A program made the position numbers and the translations under genes. Below are positions 32,730-42,105 of a stretch of 64,000 nucleotides of DNA, piece after piece. The stretch spans positions 372,001 to 436,000 of the forward strand of contig JADJTY010000003.1 in NCBI GenBank assembly GCA_016710935.1, given 5' to 3'. How positions within the stretch are numbered: the stretch's first letter is position 1; every line of letters starts with the position of its first letter. The notes beneath the pieces are model-generated. The model saw only the letters and a program-made list of their open reading frames with translations, had not been told where the DNA came from and did no database searches. The DNA comes from Chitinophagaceae bacterium. GTDB lineage: Bacteria; Bacteroidota; Bacteroidia; Chitinophagales; Chitinophagaceae.

Positions 32730-34604
32730 TTAATTCTTTAAAACAGGTAAAATGATCTTACTGGCATTTGCTGCATCATGATAAATTTTTATCGTTGCTT
32801 TTTGAAAATCGCTGTCATTGCATGTATAAATGTCAACAAATTTTTGCGGGTTCCTGTCGGCTAAAGGAAACCAGCTGCTTTGAATCTGTATCATCAGCTT
32901 ATGGCCTTTTTTAAAGGTATGTGCCACATCAGGCAGTGTATATTTTACCTGGGTTATTTTGCCTAGGGTAAATGCTTCCGGCTTTTCAAAACTGTTTCGG
33001 TAGCGGCCTCTCATAATTTCTCCACGTACCAGCATCTGGTAGCCTCCCATGGGGTAATTAAGTCCGTTCCCTTTTCCAAATTCGTTTTCGTCATATTTAT
33101 ATTCATCCGGAAAAACATCAATTAGTTTTACTACAAAATCGGCATCGGTTGTAGAGATGGCTGTCACCAGGTCTGCAACCAACGGGCCTGCCAATGTTAT
33201 ATCTTCATTCAACACATTTGTACTAAAAGTAAGCACATCGGTTCTGCGGCTGGCAAAACGCTGGTCGTCGCTCATGTACTCTCTTGTTCTTCCCAGTCCA
33301 ATATCTTCTGTATAGGGCACCGGGTGTGCAGGGTCGCTGATGTATTCGCTGTGTCCTGTTGAATTTTTCTCAAAAGACAATTTTCCATCAGTGCCCATAA
33401 AAATATCCATATACTCCACATTTTTTAATGGCCATTCCTTTAGTCTTCTCCACTCATTTTCGCCGGTAAAGAAAACTGTTGCTTCTGCAATATCACGTAC
33501 GGTGCCTTTCAGCTTTAAATAAAAATTAAAGAAGGGTATTTCAATATTTCTCTGATAGACCTCACTTGTCTTTTTACCAAAACGTACATTGCCCAAATAA
33601 GTTCCCTCACCACGGCTCCAGCCACCATGAAACCAGGGACCCATCACCAAACGGTTATCCGTGTTACGGTTTTTTTCTTCAATGGCTTTGTACAGGCTCC
33701 AGGCACCAAAACAATCTTCTGCATCAAAAGTGCCGCCAACAACCAGCACGGCTGGTTTAATATTGGTTACAAAATTGCGTGCATTGCGTGCCTGCCACCA
33801 GGCATCATAATCAGGATGATTCATCAGGTCTTTCCAAAAGGCAATACTATCACCCATAAGTTTGGTGAAGTTTTTTAAAGCACCTGTTCTTAAAAAGAAA
33901 TCATAACTATCCTGCGTAGGTATGCGGTAACCGGGGCTTCCAGCCGTTGTTGGCTTTGGCCTGGGCTTGCCAAAGCCGCTGTAAAAATTAAAACCATCCA
34001 TCAACATAAAAGCGCCGTTGTGGTGAAAGTCATCGCCCTGAAACCAATCGGTAACCGGCGCCTGCGGACTAACAGCTCTCAATGACGGGTGACCGCTGAG
34101 TGCTGCCATGGTTGCATAAAAGCCGGGATAAGAAATGCCAAAACAACCAACACGGTTATTGTTGTAAGGCACATTATTTACCATCCATTCAATGGCATCG
34201 TAGGTGTCACTGGCTTCGTCAATTTCCTTACCTTTTTTGTTAGGGTTAAAGGGCCGCACATCCACAAATTCACCTTCACTCATCCATCTGCCACGTACAT
34301 CCTGTATGGCAATGATGTATCCTTCTTTTAAATAGTTAAGCCAGTAGGTTTCATAGATCCGTGGGTTCAGTTTATCAACTCCGTAAGGCGAACAGGAATA
34401 GGGAGTGCGGTTAAGTAATATGGGGTGCCTGGCAGTGTCTTTAGGGATATAAAATGCGGTAAACAAACTGATGCCGTCACGCATGGGCACCATCTTTTCT
34501 ACTTTATAATAATTTTCTGTAACCCAGATAGAATCACTGTTTTGTGCAGTAAGCGAAGCCGTAAAAAGTATTAAAAAGCAAAGCACGCAAAAATATTTTT
34601 TCAT
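32730..34604 (-). CDS. CocE/NonD-type alpha/beta hydrolase (X-Pro dipeptidyl-peptidase-like)
   Basis: 624 residues with signal peptide (MKKYFCVLCFLILFTASLTA). PMRDGISLFTAFYIP opens the hydrolase; the nucleophile elbow is GCFGISYPG (about 155-163). VLVVGGTFDAEDCFGAWSLY and GPWFHGGWSRGEG carry the probable Asp and His. A C-terminal jelly-roll follows (ITLAGPLVADLVTAISTTDA). The family hydrolyses esters or amide/X-Pro bonds; the substrate is not clear. Probably in an operon with the GH20 gene. Its start shares a palindromic TAAATTTA box with the divergent SnoaL-like gene. Confidence 0.88.
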   Translation of the reverse strand: MKKYFCVLCFLILFTASLTAQNSDSIWVTENYYKVEKMVPMRDGISLFTAFYIPKDTARHPILLNRTPYSCSPYGVDKLNPRIYETYWLNYLKEGYIIAIQDVRGRWMSEGEFVDVRPFNPNKKGKEIDEASDTYDAIEWMVNNVPYNNNRVGCFGISYPGFYATMAALSGHPSLRAVSPQAPVTDWFQGDDFHHNGAFMLMDGFNFYSGFGKPRPKPTTAGSPGYRIPTQDSYDFFLRTGALKNFTKLMGDSIAFWKDLMNHPDYDAWWQARNARNFVTNIKPAVLVVGGTFDAEDCFGAWSLYKAIEEKNRNTDNRLVMGPWFHGGWSRGEGTYLGNVRFGKKTSEVYQRNIEIPFFNFYLKLKGTVRDIAEATVFFTGENEWRRLKEWPLKNVEYMDIFMGTDGKLSFEKNSTGHSEYISDPAHPVPYTEDIGLGRTREYMSDDQRFASRRTDVLTFSTNVLNEDITLAGPLVADLVTAISTTDADFVVKLIDVFPDEYKYDENEFGKGNGLNYPMGGYQMLVRGEIMRGRYRNSFEKPEAFTLGKITQVKYTLPDVAHTFKKGHKLMIQIQSSWFPLADRNPQKFVDIYTCNDSDFQKATIKIYHDAANASKIILPVLKN

Positions 34605-34623
34605 TGGTTATGTATTTGAGTGC

Positions 34624-34631
34624 TAAATTTA
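34624..34631. promoter_or_regulatory. Palindromic TAAATTTA box between divergent starts
   Basis: TAAATTTA reads the same on both strands and is one base off TAnnTTTG. It lies 19 bases before the ATG at 34604 (minus) and 17 before the ATG at 34649 (plus), so it could serve both genes. Confidence 0.35.
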
Positions 34632-34648
34632 ATGAAACAATACCGTTT

Positions 34649-35122
34649 ATGCGTACAAACAGGGATGAGCTGATCAATAAATTTTATACTTCTTTTCAAA
34701 AGCTTGACTATAACGGCATGAACAGCTGTTATGGGGAAGATATTGTTTTTTTTGACCCTGTTTTTGGATTACTCCGCGGCGATGAAGCAAAGTGCATGTG
34801 GGAAATGCTATGTAAAAATGCCAAAGACTTTTCACTTACTTATGGAAATATTCAGCACCTGGACGATGAATACAGCACCTGTGACTGGGTGGCTACCTAT
34901 ACTTTTTCTAAAACCGGAAAAAGGGTTGTAAATAAAATTAAAGCCAATATGCGCTTTGCAGATGGTAAGATCGCAGAACACAGTGATGCTTTCAGCTTAC
35001 ATAAATGGAGCAGCCAGGCACTGGGTTTCAGCGGATGGTTGCTGGGCTGGAATTCTATTTTTCAGCGTAAAATAAAGAACCAGGCCAAAAAGAATTTGTT
35101 GCGGTTTATAGAAGCGAAATAA
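34649..35122 (+). CDS. SnoaL-like (NTF2-fold) small protein
   Basis: 157 residues from the ATG at 34649 (MRTNRDELINKFYTSFQKLD); the ATG-like start at 34604 would lie across the divergent gene's start. YNGMNSCYGEDIVFFDPVFG, then WVATYTFSKTGKRVVNKIKA, are typical of the SnoaL/NTF2-like fold, a cone-shaped pocket used by isomerases and binding proteins. The C-terminus (FSGWLLGWNSIFQRKIKNQA) is an amphipathic helix. Function unknown. Confidence 0.8.
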   Translation: MRTNRDELINKFYTSFQKLDYNGMNSCYGEDIVFFDPVFGLLRGDEAKCMWEMLCKNAKDFSLTYGNIQHLDDEYSTCDWVATYTFSKTGKRVVNKIKANMRFADGKIAEHSDAFSLHKWSSQALGFSGWLLGWNSIFQRKIKNQAKKNLLRFIEAK

Positions 35123-35124
35123 TG

Positions 35125-35192
35125 AAAGCAAGTCCGGAGTCCGGAGTCAGCAGTTAACTCACTCCCGACTACAGACTAATAACTACCGACTT
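35125..35192. repeat. Intergenic 'word' repeat, GTCCGGAGT / ACTCCCGAC words
   Basis: AAGTCCGGAGTCCGGAGTCA is followed by ACTCCCGACTACAGACT and ACTACCGAC. Between the convergent SnoaL-like and pyruvate kinase genes. The same words recur at 44401-44465. Confidence 0.5.
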
Positions 35193-35194
35193 AT

Positions 35195-36685
35195 TTATTC
35201 AACTGTAGACACTTTAACCGTATTGGTTGCTAAATGCAATTCCACTGGTGTACTTCCGGTGTTTATAACCACATCTCCTTTTTCTACAAAGCCACGTTCC
35301 TTTAAAATGTTGATCTGGTCAAAAATGATATCATCCAGGCTTTCTTCTTCGCCATAATAAAATGCCCTTACACCCCAGCTTAAACTTAACTGAGCCAATA
35401 ATGTTTTTTCTTTACTGAAAATATACAAAGGTGCTTTGGGCCGGTAGCTGCTGAGCATAAAAGCAGTGTACCCACTTTGTGTCATACCTATTAATGCCCG
35501 TGCATTGGTATCATTTGCCAGTTTGCAGGCGCTGTAACAGATAGCATCGCTTAAAAAAGAAGGGGAGTGTGGTTGTGGCGAAAGAATATCATCACGGTTA
35601 TAATCGTACACTGTTTTTTCTACTTCCAGGATGATCCTTACCATGGTCTCTACCACCTGCACGGGATATTCACCCATGGCGGTTTCGCCGCTCAGCATTA
35701 CTGCATCTGCACCTTCCAGCACAGCATTGGCCACATCACTTACCTCACTTCGGTTTGGTTTGGTGCGGTCCATCATGCTTTCCATCATCTGTGTAGCCAC
35801 AATTACCGGCTTGGCACGGTGCATACTTTTGCGGATAAGTTCTTTTTGAATAATGGGTACCTGTTCTACCGGAACTTCAACACCCAGGTCGCCCCGGGCC
35901 ACCATAATGCCATCGCTCTCTACAATAATGTCGCGTATATTTTTTAATGCTTCGGGCATTTCAATTTTTGCAATCACCTTGATCTTACTTTCCTTATCTG
36001 CTATTATTTGTTTTAATTCAACGATATCCTGTTTTCTGCGAACGAATGACAGCGCTACCCAATCCAGGTTATTTTCAATAATAAATTCCAGATCGGCATA
36101 ATCCTTTTCTGTCATCGATGGCATGGTCAGTTCCGAATCGGGCAGGTTAACTCCTTTTTTGGGTAGCAACATACCACCGATGGTAATATTAACCAGTATC
36201 TCTTTTTCATTCAGAATGGCTTTAACCTTCACTTCCATTTTTCCATCATCCAGGAAAATACGTTCACCCACTTTTGTATCCTTTGTCAGGTTGGGATACG
36301 ATACATATACCTTGTCTTTGGTACCTATTTGTTTTTCAGTGCTGAAAATAATATCGGCACCTTCTGCCAATTCAACCATGCCATTTGTAAGCTCACCCAC
36401 ACGTAATTTGGGGCCCTGCAGGTCTCCTAAAATGGCAATATTAAATGGTTGAGATTTATTGATGGTACGGATATGTTCAATGATCTCTTTTTTATTTTCG
36501 TAAGATCCGTGAGAGAAGTTCAGCCTGAAAACATTCACGCCGGCTTTGGCGAGTTCGAGCAGTTTTTCAAGTGTATCACAGGCAGGTCCAACAGTTGCAA
36601 CAATTTTTGTTTTTTTCTGCGAGTGCGAAATGCCTGCTTCTTTGTCCATATTCTGATGCAGGTATTTGTCAAGGTTTTTGCTCAT
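35195..36685 (-). CDS. pyk: Pyruvate kinase
   Basis: 496 residues. KTKIVATVGPACDTLEKL, VFRLNFSHGSYENKKE, DLQGPKLRVG, and the active-site signature VIAKIEMPEALKNI with IMVARGDLGVEVP are all present. The C-terminal allosteric domain is complete and ends VELHLATNTVKVSTVE. The enzyme makes ATP and pyruvate from phosphoenolpyruvate. It is followed upstream by pfkA in the same direction; the gap of 144 bases holds a word repeat, so they may be separate units. Confidence 0.97.
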   Translation of the reverse strand: MSKNLDKYLHQNMDKEAGISHSQKKTKIVATVGPACDTLEKLLELAKAGVNVFRLNFSHGSYENKKEIIEHIRTINKSQPFNIAILGDLQGPKLRVGELTNGMVELAEGADIIFSTEKQIGTKDKVYVSYPNLTKDTKVGERIFLDDGKMEVKVKAILNEKEILVNITIGGMLLPKKGVNLPDSELTMPSMTEKDYADLEFIIENNLDWVALSFVRRKQDIVELKQIIADKESKIKVIAKIEMPEALKNIRDIIVESDGIMVARGDLGVEVPVEQVPIIQKELIRKSMHRAKPVIVATQMMESMMDRTKPNRSEVSDVANAVLEGADAVMLSGETAMGEYPVQVVETMVRIILEVEKTVYDYNRDDILSPQPHSPSFLSDAICYSACKLANDTNARALIGMTQSGYTAFMLSSYRPKAPLYIFSKEKTLLAQLSLSWGVRAFYYGEEESLDDIIFDQINILKERGFVEKGDVVINTGSTPVELHLATNTVKVSTVE

Positions 36686-36730
36686 TTATTTTGGGGGTTG
36701 AATTTATTAATGGTTATTTGTAAAAAATTG

Positions 36731-36828
36731 TAAGCTACAAGCTACAAGCTTCAAGGGGCAGTTATTTTATTTGGGGTTTCGCCTGTTTCGCTTATTTCCC
36801 CCTTGTAGCTATTCCCCTTGCAGCTTCC
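36731..36828. repeat. Intergenic 'word' repeat, AAGCTACAAGCTACAAGG words
   Basis: TAAGCTACAAGCTACAAGC and TTCAAGGGG on the left (36731-36757) face CCCCCTTGTAGCTATTCCCC and TTGCAGCTTCC on the right (36797-36828). It fills the gap between pyk and pfkA. Confidence 0.6.
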
Positions 36829-36829
36829 T

Positions 36830-37813
36830 CTACGTCGCCAGTATCTTAACGATCTTCAGCCATTCTTCACTGATGCGTTGTTTTTTCTTAATGGCTTCAT
36901 CAAGCGGGATATAATTGATTTTATTGTTTACAATTCCTATAAAAACATTGTTTTTGCCTTCAACCAGCGATTCTACTGCATGATACCCCATGCGGCTTGC
37001 AATCAGCCTGTCGAAACAACTGGGCGAGCCTCCACGCTGGATATGGCCTAAGATACAAACCCTTACTTCCAGCAACGGCATTCGTTGTTTTAACACCCTG
37101 GCTACCTCATTACCACCTCCAAATTCATCGCCTTCAGCCACAACAATTAAATTAACCAGTTTGTGCCGCCTTTCTTTTTCTTCCAGCTGTGTAATGATCT
37201 TTTCTATTTCAGTTTTACGTTCCGGTATCAGAATATTTTCGGCACCGGTAGCAATACCACTGTGTAAGGCAATATAGCCGGCATCACGACCCATGACTTC
37301 AATAACAAACAAACGGTCGTGTGCATCAGCCGTGTCACGTATCTTATCAATGGCTTCCACAGCCGTGTTTACGGCCGTGTCGAAACCAATCGTAAAATCG
37401 GTGCCGGCAATGTCTTTGTCAATGGTACCAGGTAATCCAATGCAGGGTATGTCAAATTCATTGCTAAAGATCTGGGCTCCCCTAAAACTACCGTCACCAC
37501 CAATGATCACCAGGCCGTTGATGCCATGTTTCTTTAAATTATCATACGCTTTTTTCCTACCCTCCGGGGTAAAAAACTCTTTGCAGCGGGATGTTTTTAA
37601 AATGGTACCCCCACGTTGAATAATGTTGGCCACACTGCGGCTTTCCATGCGTATGATATCATTTTCCACCATGCCGCTATACCCCCGCATGATGCCATAA
37701 ACTTCCAGGCCATGATGTATTCCGGTACGTACAACAGCCCGTATACAGGCATTCATACCGGGGCTGTCGCCACCCGATGTTAATACGCCAATTTTTGTAA
37801 CCTTCTTTTCCAT
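36830..37813 (-). CDS. pfkA: ATP-dependent 6-phosphofructokinase
   Basis: 327 residues from the ATG at 37813 (MEKKVTKIGVLTSGGDSPGM). The start is set by a TATTTTTG -7 box four bases before it. GGDGSFRGAQIF, LPGTIDKDIAGTDFTIGFDT, and EVMGRDAGYIALHSGIATGA are the substrate and ATP/Mg signatures; ILGHIQRGGSPSCFDR is present near the C-terminus. It phosphorylates fructose-6-phosphate, the committing step of glycolysis. Being beside pyk and the nagB block it fits carbon flow from amino sugars into glycolysis. Confidence 0.97.
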   Translation of the reverse strand: MEKKVTKIGVLTSGGDSPGMNACIRAVVRTGIHHGLEVYGIMRGYSGMVENDIIRMESRSVANIIQRGGTILKTSRCKEFFTPEGRKKAYDNLKKHGINGLVIIGGDGSFRGAQIFSNEFDIPCIGLPGTIDKDIAGTDFTIGFDTAVNTAVEAIDKIRDTADAHDRLFVIEVMGRDAGYIALHSGIATGAENILIPERKTEIEKIITQLEEKERRHKLVNLIVVAEGDEFGGGNEVARVLKQRMPLLEVRVCILGHIQRGGSPSCFDRLIASRMGYHAVESLVEGKNNVFIGIVNNKINYIPLDEAIKKKQRISEEWLKIVKILAT

Positions 37814-37817
37814 GCGC

Positions 37818-37825
37818 CAAAAATA
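37818..37825 (-). promoter_or_regulatory. -7 box of pfkA
   Basis: TATTTTTG on the minus strand, exact TAnnTTTG, four bases (GCGC) before the ATG. This suggests a leaderless or nearly leaderless transcript. Confidence 0.55.
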
Positions 37826-37972
37826 AGGCAAATACGTTGATTTTATGTGTCGAAAATACACAGTAACTGTGTCAAATGGCTGTTTGTAGGTTTACAGGGT
37901 TATTGAATGCAGTGCAGGTATATTATAAAAATGGGCATTCTCAAATATCCTATCTTAGTAAAAATTTTTTTT

Positions 37973-40090
37973 ATGAAATTACTTTTAACACTCACTGCAT
38001 TTCTTTTTGCAGCAAATACGATGGCACAACTTACCTACCCAAGCACAAAAAAAACTCAACAGACTGATACCTACTTTGGTACAAAAGTAAACGACCCTTA
38101 CCGCTGGCTGGAAGATGATAAAAGCGAAGAGACCAAGGCATGGGTTACCGAAGAAAATAAAGTAACCTTCGGATACCTGGATAAGATCCCCTACCGCAAA
38201 AATTTTCAGGATGCCATAGAAAAAGTGTTCAATTATCCCAAATATTCTGCCCCGTTCCGCAATGGCGAGTGGTTTTATTTTTATAAGAATGATGGTTTGC
38301 AGAATCAATCTGTGCTTTACAGGCAAAAAGGGCTGGATGGAAAAGTTGAAGAAGTAATAGATCCGAATAAGTTAAGTAAAGAAGGTACTACCAGAATGAC
38401 CGTTTTTAATTTATGCAAAGACGGCGCCTATGCCATTGTGGGCTTAAGTGAAGGTGGCAGCGACTGGCAAACCTTTTATGTAAGGGATATGACCACGGGT
38501 AAAAACCTGGATGATAAAATTGAATGGGTGAAAGTAAGCGGTTCAGCCTGGATGGGTCATGGATTTTATTACAGCCGTTATCCTGCACCGGTAGCCGGAG
38601 CAAGCGCACTGAGTGTTAAGAATGAAAACCACCAGGTTTGGTATCATAAAGTGGGTACCGCACAAAACGCCGATCAACTCATTTATGAAGACAAAAATAA
38701 TCCCCTGCGTTTTCATACCGCATCTACCAGCGAAGATGAAAAATTCCTGTTTCTTACTTTGAGCGACCGTAGCAAAGGCCTTGATGGCAATGCGATCTAT
38801 GCTATGGACCTTACCATTAAAGAAAAGGAATTTTATCCTGTTATAAAGGATATAACCAATGACGATTACGGAATTATAGAAAATACGGCTGATCAATTTT
38901 TAATACAAACCAATGCCGGGGCACCCAACGGCAAAGTGATTGCCGTAGATATAAAAAAGCCCGATCTGGAAAAAGCGGTCACTATTATTCCTGAAACAAC
39001 AGAACCGCTGCAGAATGCCAACACCGGGGGAGGGAAATTATTTGTTTCGTATCTGAAAGATGTTACCACCAGAACCTACGTGTACAACCTGGCCGGAAAG
39101 CAATTGGGAGAAGTTAAATATCCTGCCCTGGGAACCGGCAGTGGCATGGGCGGAGATCGTGATGATAAATTGCTGTTCTATGTTTTTACTTCCTTTACTT
39201 TTCCACCTACCATTTATAAATATGAAGTAGCAACCGGCAAGAGCTCGGAATTCCGCAAACCGGAAGTTGCTTTTAACCCGGCAGATTATGAGACCAAACA
39301 GGTTTTCTATACATCAAAAGACGGAACAAAAATTCCGATGTTCATCATCAGTAAAAAAGGTGTAAAAAAAGATGGCAGTAATGTTACATTATTATATGGT
39401 TACGGCGGATTTAATATCAACCTGAATCCCGGTTTTAGTGCCACCCTGTTACCATTCTTAAATGCAGGTGGTGTATATGCTCAGGCAAACCTGCGTGGAG
39501 GCGGCGAGTATGGCGAGGCCTGGCATAAGGCAGGTATGCTGCTTAACAAACAAAATGTATTTGATGATTTTATTGCAGCAGGTGAATACCTAATCAAAGA
39601 AAAATATACCAGCAGCGCCAGGCTGGCCATGCGTGGCGGCAGTAACGGCGGTTTATTGGTGGGTACCGTTATGAACCAGCGCCCGGATCTGTTTCGGGTG
39701 GCCATACCACAGGTAGGTGTTATGGACATGCTGCGTTTCCATAAATTTACCATTGGCTTTAACTGGATAGCTGATTACGGCAGCAGTGAACTGGACGAAA
39801 AGAATTTTAAAAATCTGTTCGCTTATTCTCCCTTACATAACATCAGTGCTTCGGCCAACTACCCATCTACCATGGTAACCACGGCCGATCATGATGACAG
39901 GGTAGTACCTGCACATTCGTTTAAATATATTGCTGAGTTACAGGCTAAATACAAAGGGAAAAACCCGGTATTGATTCGTATTGATACCAACAGTGGCCAC
40001 GGCGCCAGCAATACCAAAAAGAATATTGAGACCACAGCGGATATTTATTCTTTTATCTTTTATGAGATGGGCGTAACGCCGAAGTTTTAA
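37973..40090 (+). CDS. Prolyl oligopeptidase family serine peptidase (S9A)
   Basis: 705 residues from the ATG at 37973, which starts a signal peptide (MKLLLTLTAFLFAANTMA). The seven-bladed propeller (VNDPYRWLEDDKSEETKAWV at the start) is followed by the catalytic domain. The nucleophile is in MRGGSNGGLLVG (Ser about 556), the aspartate in TTADHDDRVVPAHSFKY (about 640), and the histidine in SGHGAS (about 673). The enzyme cleaves after proline in short peptides, here probably in the periplasm. A TATCTTAG box (37951-37958), close to the -7 consensus, lies 14 bases before the ATG. Confidence 0.93.
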   Translation: MKLLLTLTAFLFAANTMAQLTYPSTKKTQQTDTYFGTKVNDPYRWLEDDKSEETKAWVTEENKVTFGYLDKIPYRKNFQDAIEKVFNYPKYSAPFRNGEWFYFYKNDGLQNQSVLYRQKGLDGKVEEVIDPNKLSKEGTTRMTVFNLCKDGAYAIVGLSEGGSDWQTFYVRDMTTGKNLDDKIEWVKVSGSAWMGHGFYYSRYPAPVAGASALSVKNENHQVWYHKVGTAQNADQLIYEDKNNPLRFHTASTSEDEKFLFLTLSDRSKGLDGNAIYAMDLTIKEKEFYPVIKDITNDDYGIIENTADQFLIQTNAGAPNGKVIAVDIKKPDLEKAVTIIPETTEPLQNANTGGGKLFVSYLKDVTTRTYVYNLAGKQLGEVKYPALGTGSGMGGDRDDKLLFYVFTSFTFPPTIYKYEVATGKSSEFRKPEVAFNPADYETKQVFYTSKDGTKIPMFIISKKGVKKDGSNVTLLYGYGGFNINLNPGFSATLLPFLNAGGVYAQANLRGGGEYGEAWHKAGMLLNKQNVFDDFIAAGEYLIKEKYTSSARLAMRGGSNGGLLVGTVMNQRPDLFRVAIPQVGVMDMLRFHKFTIGFNWIADYGSSELDEKNFKNLFAYSPLHNISASANYPSTMVTTADHDDRVVPAHSFKYIAELQAKYKGKNPVLIRIDTNSGHGASNTKKNIETTADIYSFIFYEMGVTPKF

Positions 40091-40098
40091 TATTGAAC

Positions 40099-40168
40099 TG
40101 TCAGTCTGAGCTTGTCGAAGACGGGATTATACCAGCGTATTACCGGTTTCGACAAGCTCAACCTGACA
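40099..40168. repeat. REP-like palindrome, GAGCTTGTCGAA family
   Basis: TGTCAGTCTGAGCTTGTCGA at 40099-40118 pairs with the reverse complement ending at 40168 (two mismatches over 21). It lies between two convergent genes and may double as a terminator. A fragment of the same family (CTGAGCCTGTCGAAG) is at 48209-48223. Confidence 0.75.
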
Positions 40169-40185
40169 ACTTTTCTATAGCCAGA

Positions 40186-41970
40186 TTACATCCGCTCCGG
40201 CACATTAATTCCAAGTAAGTTCATGCCGCTTTTTAAAATATTTGCAGTCAATAAAGATATTTTTAAACGCAGTTGTTTTTTACTTTCTGTTTCAGCATTG
40301 GCTACTGATAGTTCGGAGTAAAATGAATTAAATGTTTTAGCAAGATTGAAAACATAGTTAGCAATAACAGATGGGTTATGCTCCTGTGCAGCCTGTTCTA
40401 TTATTGAACCATATTGTTCTGAAACCACAATAACTTCTTTTTCGGCTTTTAGTAAATCAGTGGTCATTGAATCATTGGTCAATGTTTCAGCACCTGCCTG
40501 TTTTCTTAAAATACTTTTTATTCTTGCATACGTATATTGAACAAATGGCCCCGTAAACCCATGAAAATCTATACTCTCGGCAGGATTGAATACCATGGTC
40601 TTTTTAGGATCAACTCTTAATAAATAGAATTTCATAGCACCCAGGCCAATGGTGTTGTACAATGCTGTAAGTTCCTCAGCGGTAAAATCTTTTACCTTAC
40701 CCAGTTCTTCGGTATGTTGCTGCGATGTGGTGATCATTTCCTCCACAATATCATCTGCATCTACTACAGTACCTTCACGGCTTTTCATTTTACCGCTGGT
40801 CAATTCTACCATTCCATAACTTAAATGATAAATATTATCAGCATTGGGCATGCCCAGTTTCTGGCAAATTAACTGAAGCACTTTCATGTGGTAATTCTGC
40901 TCGTTGCCTATCACATAAATGCTCTGGTCAATGTTATACTGCTCGTATTTTTGTAAGGCCAGGCCAATATCCTGGGTAATGTAAACCGAAGTGCCATCAC
41001 TACGCTGTACAATTTTTTCATCTAATCCTTCGGCTGTTAAATCAATCCAGATACTGTTATCCGGTTTTTGATAAAATACTTTTTTATCCATGCCCTGTTG
41101 TACAATATCTTTACCCAGGAGGTAAGTATTGCTTTCATAGTAGGTTTTATCAAAGTCGGCACCAATGCTGTTGTAGGTAACATCAAAGCCCGCATACACC
41201 CAGCCGTTCATGGTTTCCCAGAGTTCCATCACTTCCGGTTTCCCATCTTCCCAATCGAGCAACATTTGTTGCGTGGCTTTCATGATGGGTGCTTCTTTTT
41301 CTGCTACATCTTTTGCTGTGCCGGCCGCAATTAATTCTGCAACCTGCTCTTTATAAACCTCATTAAATTTTACATAATACTCCCCAACAAGATGATCGCC
41401 TTTTACACCGGTACTTTCGGGTGTAGCGCCATTGCCAAACATTTGCCAGGCAATCATGCTCTTGCAAATATGTATTCCACGGTCGTTAACGATGCAGCTT
41501 TTTACCACATCGTAACCATTGGCTTTTAAAATTTCAGCCACACTCCATCCTAAAAAAATATTTCTTAAATGTCCCAGGTGCAAAGGCTTGTTGGTGTTGG
41601 GCGATGCATATTCCACCATCACTTTTTTGCCATTCATTGCTTTTTTTCCGTAGCAGATATCGTTATAATTTGTCTGCAGCAGGTCCTGCCAGTAAGCATC
41701 AGCCACGCTTAGGTTTAAAAAGCCTTTTATAATATTGTAAGCAGAAAAGAACTGCGGGTAATTTTTAGTAAGATGTTCGCCCAGTTGGTTACCAATGGCA
41801 TCGGGCGATAATTTCAATGATTTGACCAATGAAAACATCACTACCGTATAATCTCCCTCAAATTCGGGTTTGGTCTGGTTTATCTGAAAATCCTTATCTG
41901 TAAAGGATTGGTTATACAAAGCTGATAAACTTTCGATGGTCGTTTTCTGTAAAATTTTCACTATTGACAT
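40186..41970 (-). CDS. argS: Arginyl-tRNA synthetase
   Basis: 594 residues from the ATG at 41970 (MSIVKILQKTTIESLSALYN). An upstream in-frame ATG at 41997 is ruled out by the -7 box lying between. Class I features: EYASPNTNKPLHLGHLRN with the HLGH signature, the C-terminal GAMKFYLLRVDPKKTMVF region, and the anticodon-binding DALR domain (QYTYARIKSILRKQ, ending INVPERM). It charges tRNA-Arg. Monocistronic in appearance, convergent with the prolyl oligopeptidase gene. Confidence 0.97.
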   Translation of the reverse strand: MSIVKILQKTTIESLSALYNQSFTDKDFQINQTKPEFEGDYTVVMFSLVKSLKLSPDAIGNQLGEHLTKNYPQFFSAYNIIKGFLNLSVADAYWQDLLQTNYNDICYGKKAMNGKKVMVEYASPNTNKPLHLGHLRNIFLGWSVAEILKANGYDVVKSCIVNDRGIHICKSMIAWQMFGNGATPESTGVKGDHLVGEYYVKFNEVYKEQVAELIAAGTAKDVAEKEAPIMKATQQMLLDWEDGKPEVMELWETMNGWVYAGFDVTYNSIGADFDKTYYESNTYLLGKDIVQQGMDKKVFYQKPDNSIWIDLTAEGLDEKIVQRSDGTSVYITQDIGLALQKYEQYNIDQSIYVIGNEQNYHMKVLQLICQKLGMPNADNIYHLSYGMVELTSGKMKSREGTVVDADDIVEEMITTSQQHTEELGKVKDFTAEELTALYNTIGLGAMKFYLLRVDPKKTMVFNPAESIDFHGFTGPFVQYTYARIKSILRKQAGAETLTNDSMTTDLLKAEKEVIVVSEQYGSIIEQAAQEHNPSVIANYVFNLAKTFNSFYSELSVANAETESKKQLRLKISLLTANILKSGMNLLGINVPERM

Positions 41971-41974
41971 GGGG

Positions 41975-41982
41975 CAAAGATA
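41975..41982 (-). promoter_or_regulatory. -7 box of argS
   Basis: TATCTTTG on the minus strand, exact TAnnTTTG, four bases (CCCC) before the ATG at 41970. Confidence 0.6.
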
Positions 41983-42075
41983 ATCGGCAATTGGCAATAA
42001 GCAATTGGCAACAGCCTCTTAAAGGGTGCATAGTACTCTGCAAATCTAAAATCGGCAATCTAAAATCCAAAATCG
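41983..42075. repeat. Intergenic 'word' repeat, GGCAATTGGCAATAAGCAATTG and AATCTAAAATC words
   Basis: Two runs of short repeated words lie between the divergent argS and ABC-F genes: GGCAATTGGCAAT...GCAATTGGCAAC, then AATCTAAAATC and AATCTAAAATCCAAAATC. Confidence 0.5.
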
Positions 42076-42080
42076 AACCC

Positions 42081-42088
42081 TATCTTTG
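42081..42088 (+). promoter_or_regulatory. -7 box of the ABC-F gene
   Basis: TATCTTTG, exact TAnnTTTG, 17 bases before the ATG at 42106. Confidence 0.6.
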
Positions 42089-42105
42089 CGCTCTTTTTTA
42101 CAATT

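Noticed and set aside
37907..37972. Longer N-terminus of the prolyl oligopeptidase
   Set aside because: It would bury the signal peptide behind 22 residues and lies across a promoter-like box.
41971..41997. Longer N-terminus of argS
   Set aside because: The region contains a perfect -7 box, and the shorter form has the normal start of the family.
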